In this document: piece by piece, positions 34,155-45,712 of the stretch
How the letters are laid out: each line of letters opens with the position of its first letter
How positions within the stretch are numbered: position 1 is the stretch's first letter
The notes under the pieces: generated by a model
The model's database searches: none
What the model saw: only the letters and a program-made list of their open reading frames with translations
Told to the model about the DNA's origin: nothing
Assembly: GCA_003996215.1 (NCBI GenBank)
Contig: QJPP01001555.1
Location: 1-64,000 of the forward strand
DNA: 64,000 nt
Source of the DNA: Jaltomata sinuosa
Taxonomy: Eukaryota > Streptophyta > Magnoliopsida > Solanales > Solanaceae
Reading direction: 5' to 3'
Program-made: the position numbers and the translations under genes

Positions 34155-36431
34155 CTAAAATCCTCTTCCATTGCGATTGGCAGAAGTAAGAATGGTGAGT
34201 ATAGCCATGGTAGCAAAAGCAGCAAGGAGAACTCCACTTGCAATAATTCCCCTGTCTAGATATTTTTGGGTCTTGTCCCCAAATTCTTCAAGTCCAGTTA
34301 CTCCTAAAGATTCTAAGCCATCCACTAATTGATCTATCAATTTTTTGAGTTCAATACTGACACCAAATCCTACGCCAACTCCACTTGCCAAGAAGAACCC
34401 TATCACCTGCAAATTTCCGGAGAAAGTATGTCATGTATGATCTCTGATTTTTTCACTTAAAGAGATTGCAAGTTCCTTGTTTGCCTTTTTGGCTTAAAAA
34501 AATAAGCGAATTCAGAATTAGAAGTATGAGTCCCGCGACGACCTCAAATGTAGTTCTTACAAGCTAACTTGCACGGACTTTTTACTTTCTGTGTCGCACT
34601 TGTGTTCAGGGACGGCTCAAGCACATTAGTGGCCCAAGGTCAAAATCGAAACAAGGTCTTAAAATTTTAAGAAAAAGTAAAAAAAAAATTTATAAAGTCT
34701 ACTTTTTAAATTTCTTGAGATGCAAAGTTGTTGATAACTTTTTTATAATGGATTTCTTTTAATAATTTTATTTTTCAATTGATAATATAACCAATGCATT
34801 TAATCTTTCTTCTAATAATTCTTTCCTTTTATAGAATTTTTTTATCTTTTCTACAAATAGTATTCAATATTTAAATGTAAAAAAACTTACAATCTATTAT
34901 TGCAAAAAAAGAAAATGAGGTCCCTCAAATTTGGGGGCCTAAGACGGTTGCCTTTTTTATTTTAACTATAGAGCCGACACTGTTTGTGTCGGATTCTCCA
35001 AAAAATACACTACTTTTGGAGAATACGACATGCATTCTTTGACCTTTTTTAAGAGTCCGAGCAACCTAGCTTACAATCACTGCATTAACTAAAATACCAA
35101 AACAGAAGCATGTTAGTATTGAAGATGAGAAGAAAACCTTATCTCCATAGAAATCAAACACAGGCAGAAACTGGCCGTTGATCAACCTTTTCTCCTTCAC
35201 GGCTTGATACACTGCGAAAGGCAGCTGAATTAATGAATAGAGTACTCCCCCTGCTGCGGCTGCTAACACATACCTGTACATATAATGCAATTAAATCATA
35301 AATTATTTGCAATCTTACAGATTTAACTACCACAGTGACTAAAAAGAAAATTTATATATGTACTCATTGTCAGACATTTGTGACTAGTTAATCTTCTTGT
35401 TTTTCCTTTCTTATTTTATTCAAACTGTGACACATATGAGTTAATTAACCGGGAAAAACGAACGATGTTTCTTTATTCAAGACAAAAAGAAAAGAGTTTA
35501 ACTAACTATTACTCCCTCCGTCCATCTTTACTTGTCCACTATACTAAAAATAGATGTCCAACAATACTTGTCCAATTTATGAAATCAAGACATAAGTTTA
35601 CACTTAGTTCCTAATTTACCCATATCATTAATTATCGTCATTTCCCTATTACATTTTTCAAAATATTATATTTATTATATTCAAAGGGTGATATGGTAAA
35701 ATTACCCTTCTATTTATGATTTCTTAATAAGTGTGTAAAGTCAATAATGGACAAGTATTGTTGGACGGAGGGAGTAGTATTTAATTAGTACTTTTGGTCC
35801 CTCAATGTGTGATTTTGGTCCGGACCACGTAGAAAATGTCATATTTGACTATTTGTAGAACTATATTACCGTCAAATATGAAGCAATAGTACAAATTTAA
35901 CATTTCACATGTGTAATTAAGTGATGGAATGATTTATAAGTATGATAAATTTATAAATTTCACAAGCAAAAGATTCAGAAGTGCACAATTCAATACAAAA
36001 TTTACTACTACTAATAACTAAGGGGCAAAAAAGATATTAACCCAAGAATTTGTGTACAATTAGATTCCCCTAATTAAAAGATGTATGTGAATAATTGAAA
36101 AACATTACAACATTATCCGTATATATAAATTAAATTCAGAAGTGCAAATCGTTAATATGCAAAATTTAAACTAATCTTCCTCGAATAAGATTTATATATC
36201 ATATAAAACCTCCTGACATAGCGAAAGCTTAGTGTACCAGACTGGACTGCCCTTTTTCTATAATTATACAAAACCTCACCTGAAGCCTTTGATGTCACTG
36301 AATTTTGTTTTGTCGCCATCAAGTTTGAAGTTGTTGGTAACAATTAGCGCAACTGCGGCTGCGCACGCCGAGAGAGTAAGTATCCTCAGAACAACAATTG
36401 AGTTGATTATTATACGTTTAGACGTTGCCAT
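34155..36431 (-). CDS. CASP-like membrane protein (CASPL4-type), intact copy
   Basis: Exons 36431-36280, 35273-35138 and 34406-34155 join in frame (GT-AG) to give 179 aa, a normal length for CASP-like proteins. Four membrane spans are visible: TM1 about 7-32 (conserved R16 in VVLRILTL), TM2 about 52-76 (YVLAAAAGGVLYSLIQLPFA), TM3 about 97-117 after the conserved aspartate (FYGDK, D95), and TM4 about 153-173 (GIIASGVLLAAFATMAIL). The TM1 Arg and TM3 Asp are the family signature. CASP-like proteins form plasma-membrane scaffolds. CASPs themselves guide the Casparian strip, but most CASPL proteins have no assigned role. Introns carry a Stowaway MITE (35512-35774) and a nested MITE/hAT pair (34562-35074). 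The CASPL4 subgroup is a tentative call. Confidence 0.85.
34562..35074. mobile_element. Palindromic MITE in CASP-like intron 2, host of an hAT insertion
   Basis: The left half TTGCACGGACTTTTTAC...GTGTCGCACTTGTGT and the right half GTGTCGGATTCTCC, CTACTTTTGGAGAATACGAC, AGAGTCCGAGCAA form one palindrome once the nested 34607-34982 segment is removed. The same family occurs complete at 60185-60299 (TTGCTCGG ... GAGCAA). Confidence 0.6.
34607..34982. mobile_element. Small hAT-like element nested in the MITE
   Basis: The ends are CAGGGACGGCTCAAG and the inverted ATAGAGCCGACACTG. The flanks CTTGTGTT (34599-34606) and TTTGTGTC (34983-34990) match at 6 of 8 bases, as expected for an aged 8-bp hAT duplication. 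It is 376 bp, AT-rich, without coding sequence. Confidence 0.6.
35512..35774. mobile_element. Stowaway MITE in CASP-like intron 1
   Basis: The ends CTCCCTCCGTCCATC and GGACGGAGGGAG are inverted, with TA on both sides (35510-35511, 35775-35776). The arms continue with TACTTGTCCA / TGGACAAGTA. It is 263 bp and the best preserved Stowaway in the window. Confidence 0.85.
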
Positions 36432-36605
36432 TCAATCGATCAATTCGTGCTTAGTTTATAATTTCTTCTTTCCTAGTTAGACAACAATTTTAAATGCTCA
36501 TCACTTTCAATATTTTCACATCCTTTTATACACTAGAGTAATATATAACCATCACTTATTTAAAATTGCTGAATTGGTCAAAATGGCCAAAAAGAAATTA
36601 AATTC

Positions 36606-36660
36606 TGTGAATAAGGTCATTTTAGCCGGACGTGAATGTCAGAGCAGGGAAAAAACAATC
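36606..36660 (-). promoter_or_regulatory. Upstream block of the intact CASP-like gene, shared with 32640-32690
   Basis: The plus strand reads AAGGTCATTTTAGCCGGACG followed by TGAATGTCAGAGCAGGGAAA, 180-220 bp upstream of the start codon at 36431. It is the counterpart of the block upstream of the truncated copy. Confidence 0.5.
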
Positions 36661-37444
36661 TTAATTAATTTAAACAAATCTGTGAACGAGCATAATGTCT
36701 GCTGAGGGAAATAAAGAAATCATGTTGATATTGTAATTTTACTTATAAGATATAGACATATAGTAATAGCTTTGAACAAGCAAGGAATCCAAATACATAC
36801 AAAATGCCAAGTGTTACTCGAGAAAGAAAACAAGATGATGAGACACCTAGCTTGTTGTCGTGTTATACATACATATGACTTTGGTTCAGAGATTTATTTT
36901 ATCCCACTTCTCATATAATATAAATTAGTTCAAAAATTATAATTCCAAGATAATTTAGTCTACGACTAGACGACCCTAAGGGGCCATTTGACTTGGTATA
37001 ATATTAGTAACAAATTTGGATAGAGGTGTAGAGATTCATTATCTAATATATCATATTAAAAGGTTTTTCAAAAAATATATTGAGAAAACTTGTATGGATC
37101 AATTTGAGCTATATATTTAGCCAAAATCAGTTCAATATTTAATGAGGTAAATTGTGTGAGTCAAAATAAGTTGAATTTAAAATGGATAATTTGATCGTTA
37201 TTTATTTTTTTTATTCTCAATTTAATAACTATTTTTTCGTTCATCATTTTAATTTCTCTCCATATATTTAATTATTAGAGTAAGAATAAAGTAAGAAGTA
37301 ATTATTTTTGTCTTAATCTTTTTTTCTTCAAAATAACTGAGTATTTTGAATGAATTATCTTTAGCAACCATGACACTTAAATGGGACATGAGAGAGTACT
37401 AACTTTTTTCTTTTTTAATTCAACATTTTCATAGAGTTTGTTGA
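36661..37444. other. Intergenic DNA
   Basis: AT-rich. No gene or bounded element was recognised. Confidence 0.5.
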
Positions 37445-37974
37445 TTATTTTTTGGGAAAAGTATACTAAATAGATCAAAAATTAAAATATTTACACCTAA
37501 ATATCCTTTCCCATATTAATTCTCTAAATACTCATTCGGCTAAAATAATTTACCCGCAATACTCCTAATTGAGCATCAATTGTTTGAGCTTTGCGGCGCC
37601 GTTCTTTTCTCCTCTTTTCCAATCCATATGCTTTCCATTCTCTGTTCTTTTCTTCTTTTTTTAAGAATATATTTTAGTACTTTTTTCTTTTTGTAATATT
37701 TAATTTTCTTTTATTTAAATATAAAAATAAATAAAGTAACTAATTATTTTTTAACTAATAAAAAATAAATAATTAGACTACAATAAATAGTAATTAAAAA
37801 ATATTAAATTCACTAATTTATTTCATAAAAATATATTTTTTATTAGATTATCTTTTTTTTAAAAGATAAAATAAAATATACAGATAAAGATAATTTAACT
37901 ATTTTTAGATTAATTAAAATATAAAAATAATAATAAATAAATCACAATAATAAATAATTAAGAATGACTAAGGA

Positions 37975-39930
37975 GTGTCTCATTGAAAGACTGGAACAGT
38001 CCTAAATGATATCATCACAATAGAATATATTGTGATAATATCAATGAGGTCACACTGAAGGACTGAAACAGACATCAGTGATACCATAATAGTATATAAA
38101 TATACTGTGATTTTTTTTTTTTTTTTTTAAGGGTTCCCATATGGGAGTTTATTTCATGATAGATCAAAAGGGGTACATAGATGTGGATATATCCTTGAAC
38201 CTCAAGAATTACAGAGCTTGAGTGTAGACCACTCATACAATTCGATCTAAGCACAAAGTAAACCAGGAGGGTCTCTCCTTTAAGGTTCAGCTCACAAAAA
38301 GAAATGCTACTAAGCACCTTTAGTAGTAGAAAGACCAAGGATTCAGCCTGGATCAAAGATAAAAGCGCCTTTCTTGATTCGAATTCTAAATTTTGGAGAG
38401 CCTTTAATGTTATTCTTCAAAGTAGATATAATTTGAGTGGGCAACTTTATAGCCTCATTGAAGAAAGAGTTTCTTTTATACTGTGACGATATCAATACTG
38501 AAGCAAATTTTATTTTTTTTTCTTTTTATATTTTTGCATTTTAAAAATATGAAAACAAAATACAAAGATAAAAAATATTAAACTAACTACTTTTAGATTA
38601 ATAAAAATAAAATTATATTAAAGTACACTAACTTATTTATTAAATTATTTGTTATGCTTTAACTTAGCACAGAATTTAAGAAAGTAAAGACTTTTAAATT
38701 TTGTGATCTATTAAAAAATGAAAGCATACCTCAATGATACCATGTCAGTATATAGATATATTGTGATGATATCATCGACGTCTCACTGAAGGACTGAAAC
38801 AGACATCAGTGATACCATGACATTATTTAGATATATTGTGATAGTATCATTGAGGCATGAAGCAAATCTCAATGATACCATGATAGTATATGAATATACT
38901 ATGATGGTATCATGAAGGATTGAGAAGTGTCTTATTGAAGGATTGAAGTAGTCCTCTACCATACCATGTCAGTATATAAAAATATTGCGATAGTATACTG
39001 AGTAATGTCTCATTGAAGGACTAAAATAGTTATCCATTATATCATGCCAATATATAGATATATTGTGAAGGTATCATAGAGGACTGAGGACTGTCTCATT
39101 GATGGATGATACCATTTCAGTATAGATATACTATGATGGTATACTAAGGAGTGTCTCATTGAATGACTGAAACAGTCCTCTAGATATACTATGATGGTAT
39201 CATAAAGGTCTCACTAAGGACTGAAACAAACATCAATGATACTACGATAGTATATAGATATATTGTGATGGTATCATTGAGACCTGAAGCAAATCTCAAT
39301 GATACCATAATAATATATGAATATACTGTGACGGTATCATGAAGGATTGAGAAGTGTCTTATTGAAGGACTGAAGTAGTCCTCCACCATACCATGCCGAT
39401 ATAGAGATATACTATGATAGTATATTGCGTAGTGTCTCATTAAAGGACTAAAATAATTATTTATGATACCATGCCAATATATAGATATATTGTGATGGTA
39501 TCATAGAGGACGAAAGTTGTCTCATTGATGGATAATACCATTCCAGTATATAGATATACTAAGAGTGTCTCGTTAAAGGACTGAAATAGTCCTCCATGAT
39601 ACCATTATAATATATAGATATAACATGATGGTATCATGGAGGACTGAAGAGTGTCTTATGTAAGGACTGAAATAATCCTCCATGATACTATGTCAGTATA
39701 TAGATATATGTGATGATATATTGAGGAGAGTCTCGTTGAAGGATTGAAAAAGTCCTCCATAATACTATGCTAGTATCTAGATATGTTGTGATGGTATATT
39801 AAGGAGTATATTAATGAATGACTGAAAAAATTCTCAATGATACTATGCCAATATATAGTTATATTGTGATGATATTATTGAGGATTGGAAAGTGTCAGAC
39901 TGAAGGACTGAAGCCGATTTCATTGAGTGT
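37975..39930. repeat. Array of about 17 hairpin-forming satellite units of 60-90 bp
   Basis: Each unit combines two palindromes. The larger is CTCAATGATACCAT ... ATGGTATCATTGAG around a TATAGATATATTGTG-type centre. The smaller is AGGACTG-AAA-CAGTCCT. A typical unit also has GTGTCTCATTGAAGGACTG. Unit length varies (about 60, 70, 77, 86, 90 bp), because one or other hairpin is shortened in some copies. The array is split by a retroposed segment (38112-38475) and by an AT-rich stretch (38490-38705). Small ORFs across it are repeat artefacts. Confidence 0.85.
38112..38475 (-). mobile_element. Retroposed segment with poly(A) tail inserted in a satellite unit
   Basis: On the minus strand the segment ends in an A-run (a T-run at 38112-38129 on the plus strand). 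The bases TATACTGTGA stand on both sides (38102-38111 and 38476-38485), a 10-bp duplication of satellite sequence. That is the signature of target-primed insertion, by a 5'-truncated LINE or a processed transcript. The body (GGTTCAGCTCACAAAAAG, TTTTGATCTATCATGAAAT on the minus strand) was not recognised. Confidence 0.65.
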
Positions 39931-39939
39931 GAATGAAAT

Positions 39940-40690
39940 TAGATTGTGAAAAAAATAAAGAAAAAAATTCAAATAAAATTTGAAAAAATTAAAAAGAAAG
40001 GAACTAAAATTGAGTATGAAATTAGATTATGGTAAAAAAAGTAAAATATGATTTGAGAAAATGAACAAAAAAGGAAGATTTTTTTTAAAACAATAAGGAA
40101 ATAACTGAGGAAAAAAAGAGTAGAAAAAATAAAAAGAAATGAACGAATGTTATCAATTATATTTTATTATTATATAGAAAAAATAAAATAAAAAGAGAAA
40201 AAATATCATGAATAAAAACAAATTATGAAAGAAAAAAAATAGAAAAGGAGTAAGAGATAAAAAAAAAAGAAAAAAAAAAGAAAGAGAAAACAGAAATAAG
40301 AAACACAAAAAAGAAAGGAGCCAAAGATAATTATGATAAAATAAAAAAATAAAAAATAACATGATTTGTGAATAAAATAAATGAACAATAAAGGAGGAAA
40401 AAAATAAGAGGAAAAAATAAGAGGAAAAAAGGGGGAGTAAAAAAGAAAAAAATAAGAAGAAGTAGAGAAATAAAAAATAAATAATCAAAAAAGGAGAAAA
40501 AAGAGAGTCAAAAATAAGGATGAATCATATTATGATGCAAAAAAAATTTGAGAAAAAAAAAATGAACAAAAAAAATTAAAAAATAAAGTAAAAAAAATAT
40601 ATGAAAAAGGAAGAAGAAAAGAAGAAAAAATAAAAGAAGTAAAGAGAAGAATGAAAAGAGAGCTAAATAACTACAAAAGCTATAAGGGAA
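39940..40690. repeat. Purine-rich tract of about 750 bp
   Basis: The plus strand is almost entirely A and G with scattered T (GAAAAAAATAAAG-like, AGGAGGAAAAAAATAAGAGG-like). Long minus-strand frames full of phenylalanine and leucine (for example 40153-40488) arise from this bias and are not genes. Confidence 0.85.
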
Positions 40691-40878
40691 GAGGGTATTT
40701 TTTGTAATTAATTAGGGGGTATTTTTTATAAGGAGATATTTAGTTGTAAATAGTTTACTCCTATGAGGCATGCATGTAATTTTCCCTTATTTTTTTTCCT
40801 TCAATGGGATTACGGGTACGTTACGTTCTTGTTTGTTGTTGGCATTTGCTGATTTTTTGTTTGTTTGTTTGTTAAATT

Positions 40879-41496
40879 TAGAGCCGTCAATATGAGTTAG
40901 ACCCGTTGGGCTGGTCCAACTCAGCCTGTAATTTGATAGGATTGAGCTATGATTTTTGCAGCCTATTTAAGAACAAGGCTTTTTAGCCTAGCCCGAATAA
41001 GCCCATTGGCCTGTAGGGCTTGGGCAATATAGGTTGGTCTCGCCCGTGAGCTAAATAAAAATAATTAAAAAATAAAAATAAAATAAAGTACTAAAAAGAA
41101 CAAGATGAGTCCAAACTCAAAGTCTACTTAAACCATCATAAATATTTAAATATTAATTATGTTTATAAAATATGTAACGTTAAAAAAATATCATGTCAAA
41201 AGTTATTTAGTTTCACAGATTATTATGATTATTTTTTTGTGAACTTGACCTTAATTAGCAAGTAGTAATATCATGTAATATTGTCTTGTAAATATTTATG
41301 TTATGAATAATTTAATATTAAATTTTTTTATAAAAATAATATTATTTTAAAAAATGAGCTGGCCCATCAATGCCTGCAACTCACAAAATAATGGATTGGG
41401 CTTACTATTTTTGAGCTCTTTATTTTAATGAACCAGTCTGATGTAGCCCATTAAATTTTAAAGCCCGTGGAGGGCCAACCCTTATTGACAGCTCTA
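40879..41496. mobile_element. hAT-type MITE, 618 bp
   Basis: The ends TAGAGCCGTCAATATGAG and ...CTTATTGACAGCTCTA are inverted repeats. The flanks GTTAAATT (40871-40878) and GTTATATT (41497-41504) match at 7 of 8 bases. Inside are blocks such as AGCCTAGCCCGAATAAGCCC and GAGCTGGCCCATC. It lies 270 bp upstream of the first AKR start codon, so it may contribute promoter sequence. Confidence 0.75.
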
Positions 41497-41767
41497 GTTA
41501 TATTCATTAAAAAGTTGAGAGTCGTGGCACTATCATATGTACTTCTTTTGCGGCGCTTCCATCGTTGTCCGCATGTGTCTTCATCACTCTATTTCACCTT
41601 GAAGCACGCGCTTAGCTCCTCAAAGTCAAAGAAGTTGCACATTTAAAAACTTATTCACGATCATCAAATTAACATCTTTATAGGTTTTTGTCATTTATAT
41701 ATGCTATATATTTTTTTAGCATTTCGCTCTATCTTTAGCTTTTATTTTTAAATCGTGATTGTTGTAG

Positions 41768-44700
41768 ATGGAGGAAGTATTGCACGTACCGGAAGTCATG
41801 CTGAATTCAGGCTACAAGATGCCTTTGATAGGCATGGGAACTGCAACGTATCCCATGCCAATAGATGAGTTAACATGTACTTTTGTTGACGCTATTGAGA
41901 CCGGTTATCGCCATTTTGACACCGCGGCTTTGTATGGGTCGGAGGAGCCACTGGGCAGAGCAGTGGCGGAAGCAATAGAGCGGGGCATCATAAAGAATCG
42001 CCAACAAGTGTTCATCACTTCTAAGTTATGGTGCACCCATGCCCATCCTCAACTTGTCCTCCCTGCCCTCAAAAATACACTTGGGTAATACTAATAATCT
42101 TACACTTGTTTTTTTTTCCTTCTAATTGTTATACGGCCTCGAGTTATAGCAGGAGTTAGAGTTCTAATTATAGGTTTAATAGCTTTGACTAAAATTTTAG
42201 ATTTGTCTAAAGAAATTCACTAGATATATTCTATAAATACTTTATTCAGAATTCAATAAAATATCTTTTCTAAAATTCAAAACTCATAAAGCTTAAAAAG
42301 AAAAGTTATCTGCGTAGATTAGTAGACTAGTAGTAATTACCAGTTATTTTAGCCTGCCCTTTATTTACTGTTGGCTTTCCCAAACTCTTATGTATATAAT
42401 TTATGGTTTAACCTTGAATTAATGTAGGAAATTGGGGCTAGATTTCGTGGACTTGTATCTAATACATTGGCCGATAAGCATGAAACCCGAGCCGGTTGAT
42501 ATCCTCAAATCCAAAGAGGAAAACTTTGTCCCTTTTGATATGAAAGGGGTATGGAAAGCCATGGAAGAATGCTGCAACTTAGGTCTGGCTAAGTCTATTG
42601 GAGTCAGCAATTTCAGTTGTACCAAGCTCACTAACCTCCTCCAAATTGCTACCATTCCTCCAGCAGTTAATCAGGTAATCAAGTTAAATTTATGGTATTA
42701 TTATAAATATTTTCGATATACTATTGTCTGGCAGGTTAATCTGTTAAAACACTACTGAAAAATTACTATTTCCTCACTGAAATTCCCCACCGAAAAATGT
42801 TCATTGGTATTCCCACCAATATAAATGATAATATTTTCATATGAAAAAATTAGGAAGTCTCCCACTGTTTCAGTGAGAATCTGTTTCCCACCATGCACTT
42901 TTCCAGTAAGTTGGTTCAGTGAGAAATGAATGAGAAAAATATATTGTATAGCACAAATTTCCCACTGATTCATGGTGGAAAAAATCATTGTTTCTAATAG
43001 TGAAAAGAGTTTATTAACTTTAAATTTTAACACTATCAGATCATCTAAAAGATAACTACAGGTCATAGTCCTTAACTTAAAAATTACATTAATTAGTAAC
43101 CTGAAAAATATATAAGATAGATTATTTGTTACAACAGATAACTAGCTAGTTAAACCCACAGATAATGTTAAAAGATTTGTGACAGAGTGTGTATATAAGT
43201 TAAATCCCTGTAAAAATGCTTTTGGAATCTGCATTTTTTGTTCAATTAAGTATGTGATGATGTTTGACTGAATATGAAGTTTAAACCAAAAAAAAACTTT
43301 AAGAATTTGTGATCTAAAATGATAGAGATGAATTAGTATATTCCTGCCCTTGCAAGTAAAGAGGATTCAAGATAGCAGACGACCAAAAAGCTCCAAGCAA
43401 ATCTTCTAGAGAGCGTACCCTTAGTTTTTACTCTTTCTCTATTCTAAGCAAAAGAAAAAACAAAAAAGAGAAACAAGCCAATTTTCTTTCTATGGACCCC
43501 TTCCATCAGATTACTTTACTGACTGTAATTCATTCAAAAAAGTAAAGAAACTCGTTTCACAAAAAGGCTCTCAAAAGTAATTTGATACCTTCTTCATTTG
43601 GTCTGGGAGGTAAGTTACGTAATTGTTCATAGGTTGCTCGATCACGATCCTTCTGTCTCACTTTATTAATTAATGGAAGGACACCTAGTTACTTTTTTCT
43701 CTTGTCTCTTTTTCAGGTAGAAATAAATGTGGCATGGCAGCAGAAAAAGCTGTTGGAGTATTGTAAAGAGAAAGGTGTTCATGTAAGCGCTTACTCTCCA
43801 TTGGGATCCAATGGTTCATTATGGGGTACCTATGCCGTCATGCGTTGCCCAATCCTCCATCAAATCGCAACCGCTAACCAAAAAACCGTCCCCCAGGTCT
43901 TTTTCAGCCTTCTTACTTTTAAAGTTTATATCAATATAGACTATAGTTTCTGAAATTGATAAAAAAAACATTACACTTGTAGATATCTATAAAAACTTTT
44001 ATCGTAGTTTATCGACTTTTTATAGTAATATTTTCAATTGCTCAAAAAAAGATCTTTAAACTGTGTTCATTTACTAAACAACTATCCTAGAAAAAGCTAA
44101 TCGGGAAATTTGTCTGTTTTGCCATGAATTTTTTTCACTTTTTATCGAAGTTCAATTCCGGAAAATACGTTTAGCCATAAAATTTTGAAATATTATGTTT
44201 TTACTTTTTTAAGAAATTCGAAAAACAACAAAAAACTATTTTCAATTTTTTCACTCCAAATTACCCACAAAAATTCAAAAATAACTAGAGAGATATTTCA
44301 TGACCAAACATAACTCCAATTTTTAAATATTATTTTTCACTTTAAGAACAAATACTCTTTTTTTTCTATATTCACAATGAAACATGGTCAAACGCTTACT
44401 ATATGATTTTTTTTTCCCCTATTCCCTTGTTCAATCCCTTTTAGTGACCATTAATGAACAATAGATACAATTTATTTGCACCTAAAACATATACATCACT
44501 ATTAGTGTATTTTACTTTGTTCTATATATGTTGTTGAATATGTCGATGACTAAAGTTCAAACATATATGTCCACGTAGGTTGCATTGAGATGGGTATATG
44601 AGCAAGGTGCAAGTGTGATAGTGAAGAGTTTTAACAAGGAGAGGATGAAACAAAACCTTGTTGAAATATTTAATTGGGAACTTAGCAATGAAGATAATAT

Positions 44701-44806
44701 CAGAATTCAAGAAATACCTCAGAGAAGGGGATGCAATGGAGAAGGATTTATTCATCCAAACGGCCCCTACAAATCCCTGGATGAACTTTGGGATGGAGAA
44801 ATCTAA
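41768..44806 (+). CDS. Aldo-keto reductase, AKR4-type, first tandem copy (323 aa)
   Basis: Exons 41768-42084, 42428-42674, 43717-43896 and 44579-44806 join in frame with GT-AG introns. The catalytic tetrad is intact: D51 (HFDTAALYG), Y56, K86 (ITSKLW), H119 (YLIHWPIS). NADPH-site motifs are present: GVSNFS, NQVEINVAWQQKKLLEYC, SAYSPLGSNG and IVKSFNKERMKQN. Length is normal for the family. Plant AKR4 enzymes of this group include chalcone reductase, codeinone and methylecgonone reductases and deoxymugineic acid synthase. The sequence alone does not fix the substrate. Soluble cytosolic NADPH-dependent carbonyl reduction is the safe prediction. Intron 2 carries a CACTA MITE. A near-identical copy follows 2.1 kb downstream on the same strand. 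Confidence 0.92.
42750..43002. mobile_element. Complete CACTA MITE, 253 bp, in AKR intron 2
   Basis: It starts CACTACTGAAAAATTAC and ends TTTCTAATAGTG, with AAA on both sides (42747-42749, 43003-43005). The 3-bp duplication and CACTA ends are diagnostic. The interior repeats CCCACTG(A/T)TTC and CAGTGAGAA blocks in both directions. A decayed copy lies at 14795-15058. Confidence 0.85.
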
Positions 44807-44936
44807 TTTATATACATCCTATATATTTTTCCATTGGAATAAATGTCTTAAGCTTTGACAAGTCAAATTAAACACTTGTACTATCAAAAACCTAGCTATT
44901 GCATGTTCTCAATGTATTGTACTCTATTACTTTTAA

Positions 44937-45358
44937 GGGTTGTTTGGTGGTTCATTAGAAAAAATAATGTATGCATTAGTTTTGCGTATTATTAGTATCT
45001 TATTTGATACGCTTTTTTAACCTATATATCTATTTGTTAATAAGGTGTGTATAACTAATACATTAAAATTCATATTATTAGTAATGCAATGGGTTCTAAT
45101 GCATGCATTAGCATGGTTAAAAACATAATTGCCCGTCAAAATCTTTTCCGCATCCTTTCAATCAAATTTATGGAGGGTGTTTTTGTAAATAAATATATTT
45201 TTTAAGAAATTATGAAATGTAATGCATGTTATTTTCAATACACTAAACCAAACACTGTATAAAAAAAATTCAGTATAACTAATACCAACATTATTAATGC
45301 AAGCATTACAAATACATCAAATTATACATTATTTTTATACACCATATCAAACGTCTCC
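44937..45358. mobile_element. Tourist-like MITE, 422 bp
   Basis: The ends GGGTTGTTTGGTGG and ...CCATATCAAACGTCTCC are imperfect inverted repeats. TTAA stands on both sides (44933-44936, 45359-45362), which includes the TAA/TTA duplication typical of PIF/Harbinger. The interior has mirrored ATGTATGCATTAG and TAATGCAAGCATTAC blocks. A shorter relative lies at 55641-55808. Confidence 0.65.
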
Positions 45359-45581
45359 TTAATTTATTATATTATATTATCAGATCTATCGGTACATAAT
45401 AGTTAAAAAATTTATTATGTAACAATCAATTTGGTGTACGTAATGAACTTATCTTTTTCATTCTTCCCTTTCTCTGTCATTTTACCCTTTACTTTATTTT
45501 TTGCATTATATCTTAAAAAGATGGATAGAATATTTTGAGGTACCAATTCATATCGTTCACTTATATCTTACTGCATGTGAC

Positions 45582-45712
45582 TAGAGGTGTTAAATAGACG
45601 GACACGCTTAATTTGGGCGATTAAAAATAAATTGAGTTAATAAATGAATGGTTTAATAACCCACCTAAACTTAAACAGATTATATTTTCATGGGTTAATT
45701 TGGTCACCTCTA
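45582..45712. mobile_element. hAT-type MITE, 131 bp
   Basis: The ends TAGAGGTGTTAAATAG and ...TTTGGTCACCTCTA are inverted. The flanks CATGTGAC (45574-45581) and CATATGAC (45713-45720) match at 7 of 8 bases. The interior GAGTTAATAAATGAATGG resembles the tandem units at 24390-24860. Confidence 0.75.

Larger units (their letters stand above)
37454..40786. mobile_element. Mutator-like element (9-bp duplication) filled with hairpin satellite and a purine tract
   Basis: The same 9 bases, TTATTTTTT, flank the element (37445-37453 and 40787-40795). It starts GGGAAAAGTATAC and ends GCATGTAATTTTCCC. Imperfect inverted repeats run inward for about 60 bp or more, with ATTTACACCTAAATATCCTT at the left against the inverse of AAGGAGATATTTAGTTGTAAAT at the right. 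A 9-bp duplication with terminal inverted repeats is the Mutator-like pattern. The interior has no transposase. It holds a satellite array (37975-39930), a retroposed insertion (38112-38475) and a purine-rich tract (39940-40690). The class is inferred from ends and duplication; the duplication is low complexity, which weakens it. Confidence 0.65.

Noticed and set aside
37975..39930. CRISPR-like array
   Set aside because: Repeats are not identical, spacers are not unique, and the sequence is from a plant nuclear genome. It is a satellite.
40153..40488. Possible multi-span membrane protein rich in Phe and Leu on the minus strand
   Set aside because: The purine tract read backwards forces TTT and CTT codons. 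There is no splice or start support.
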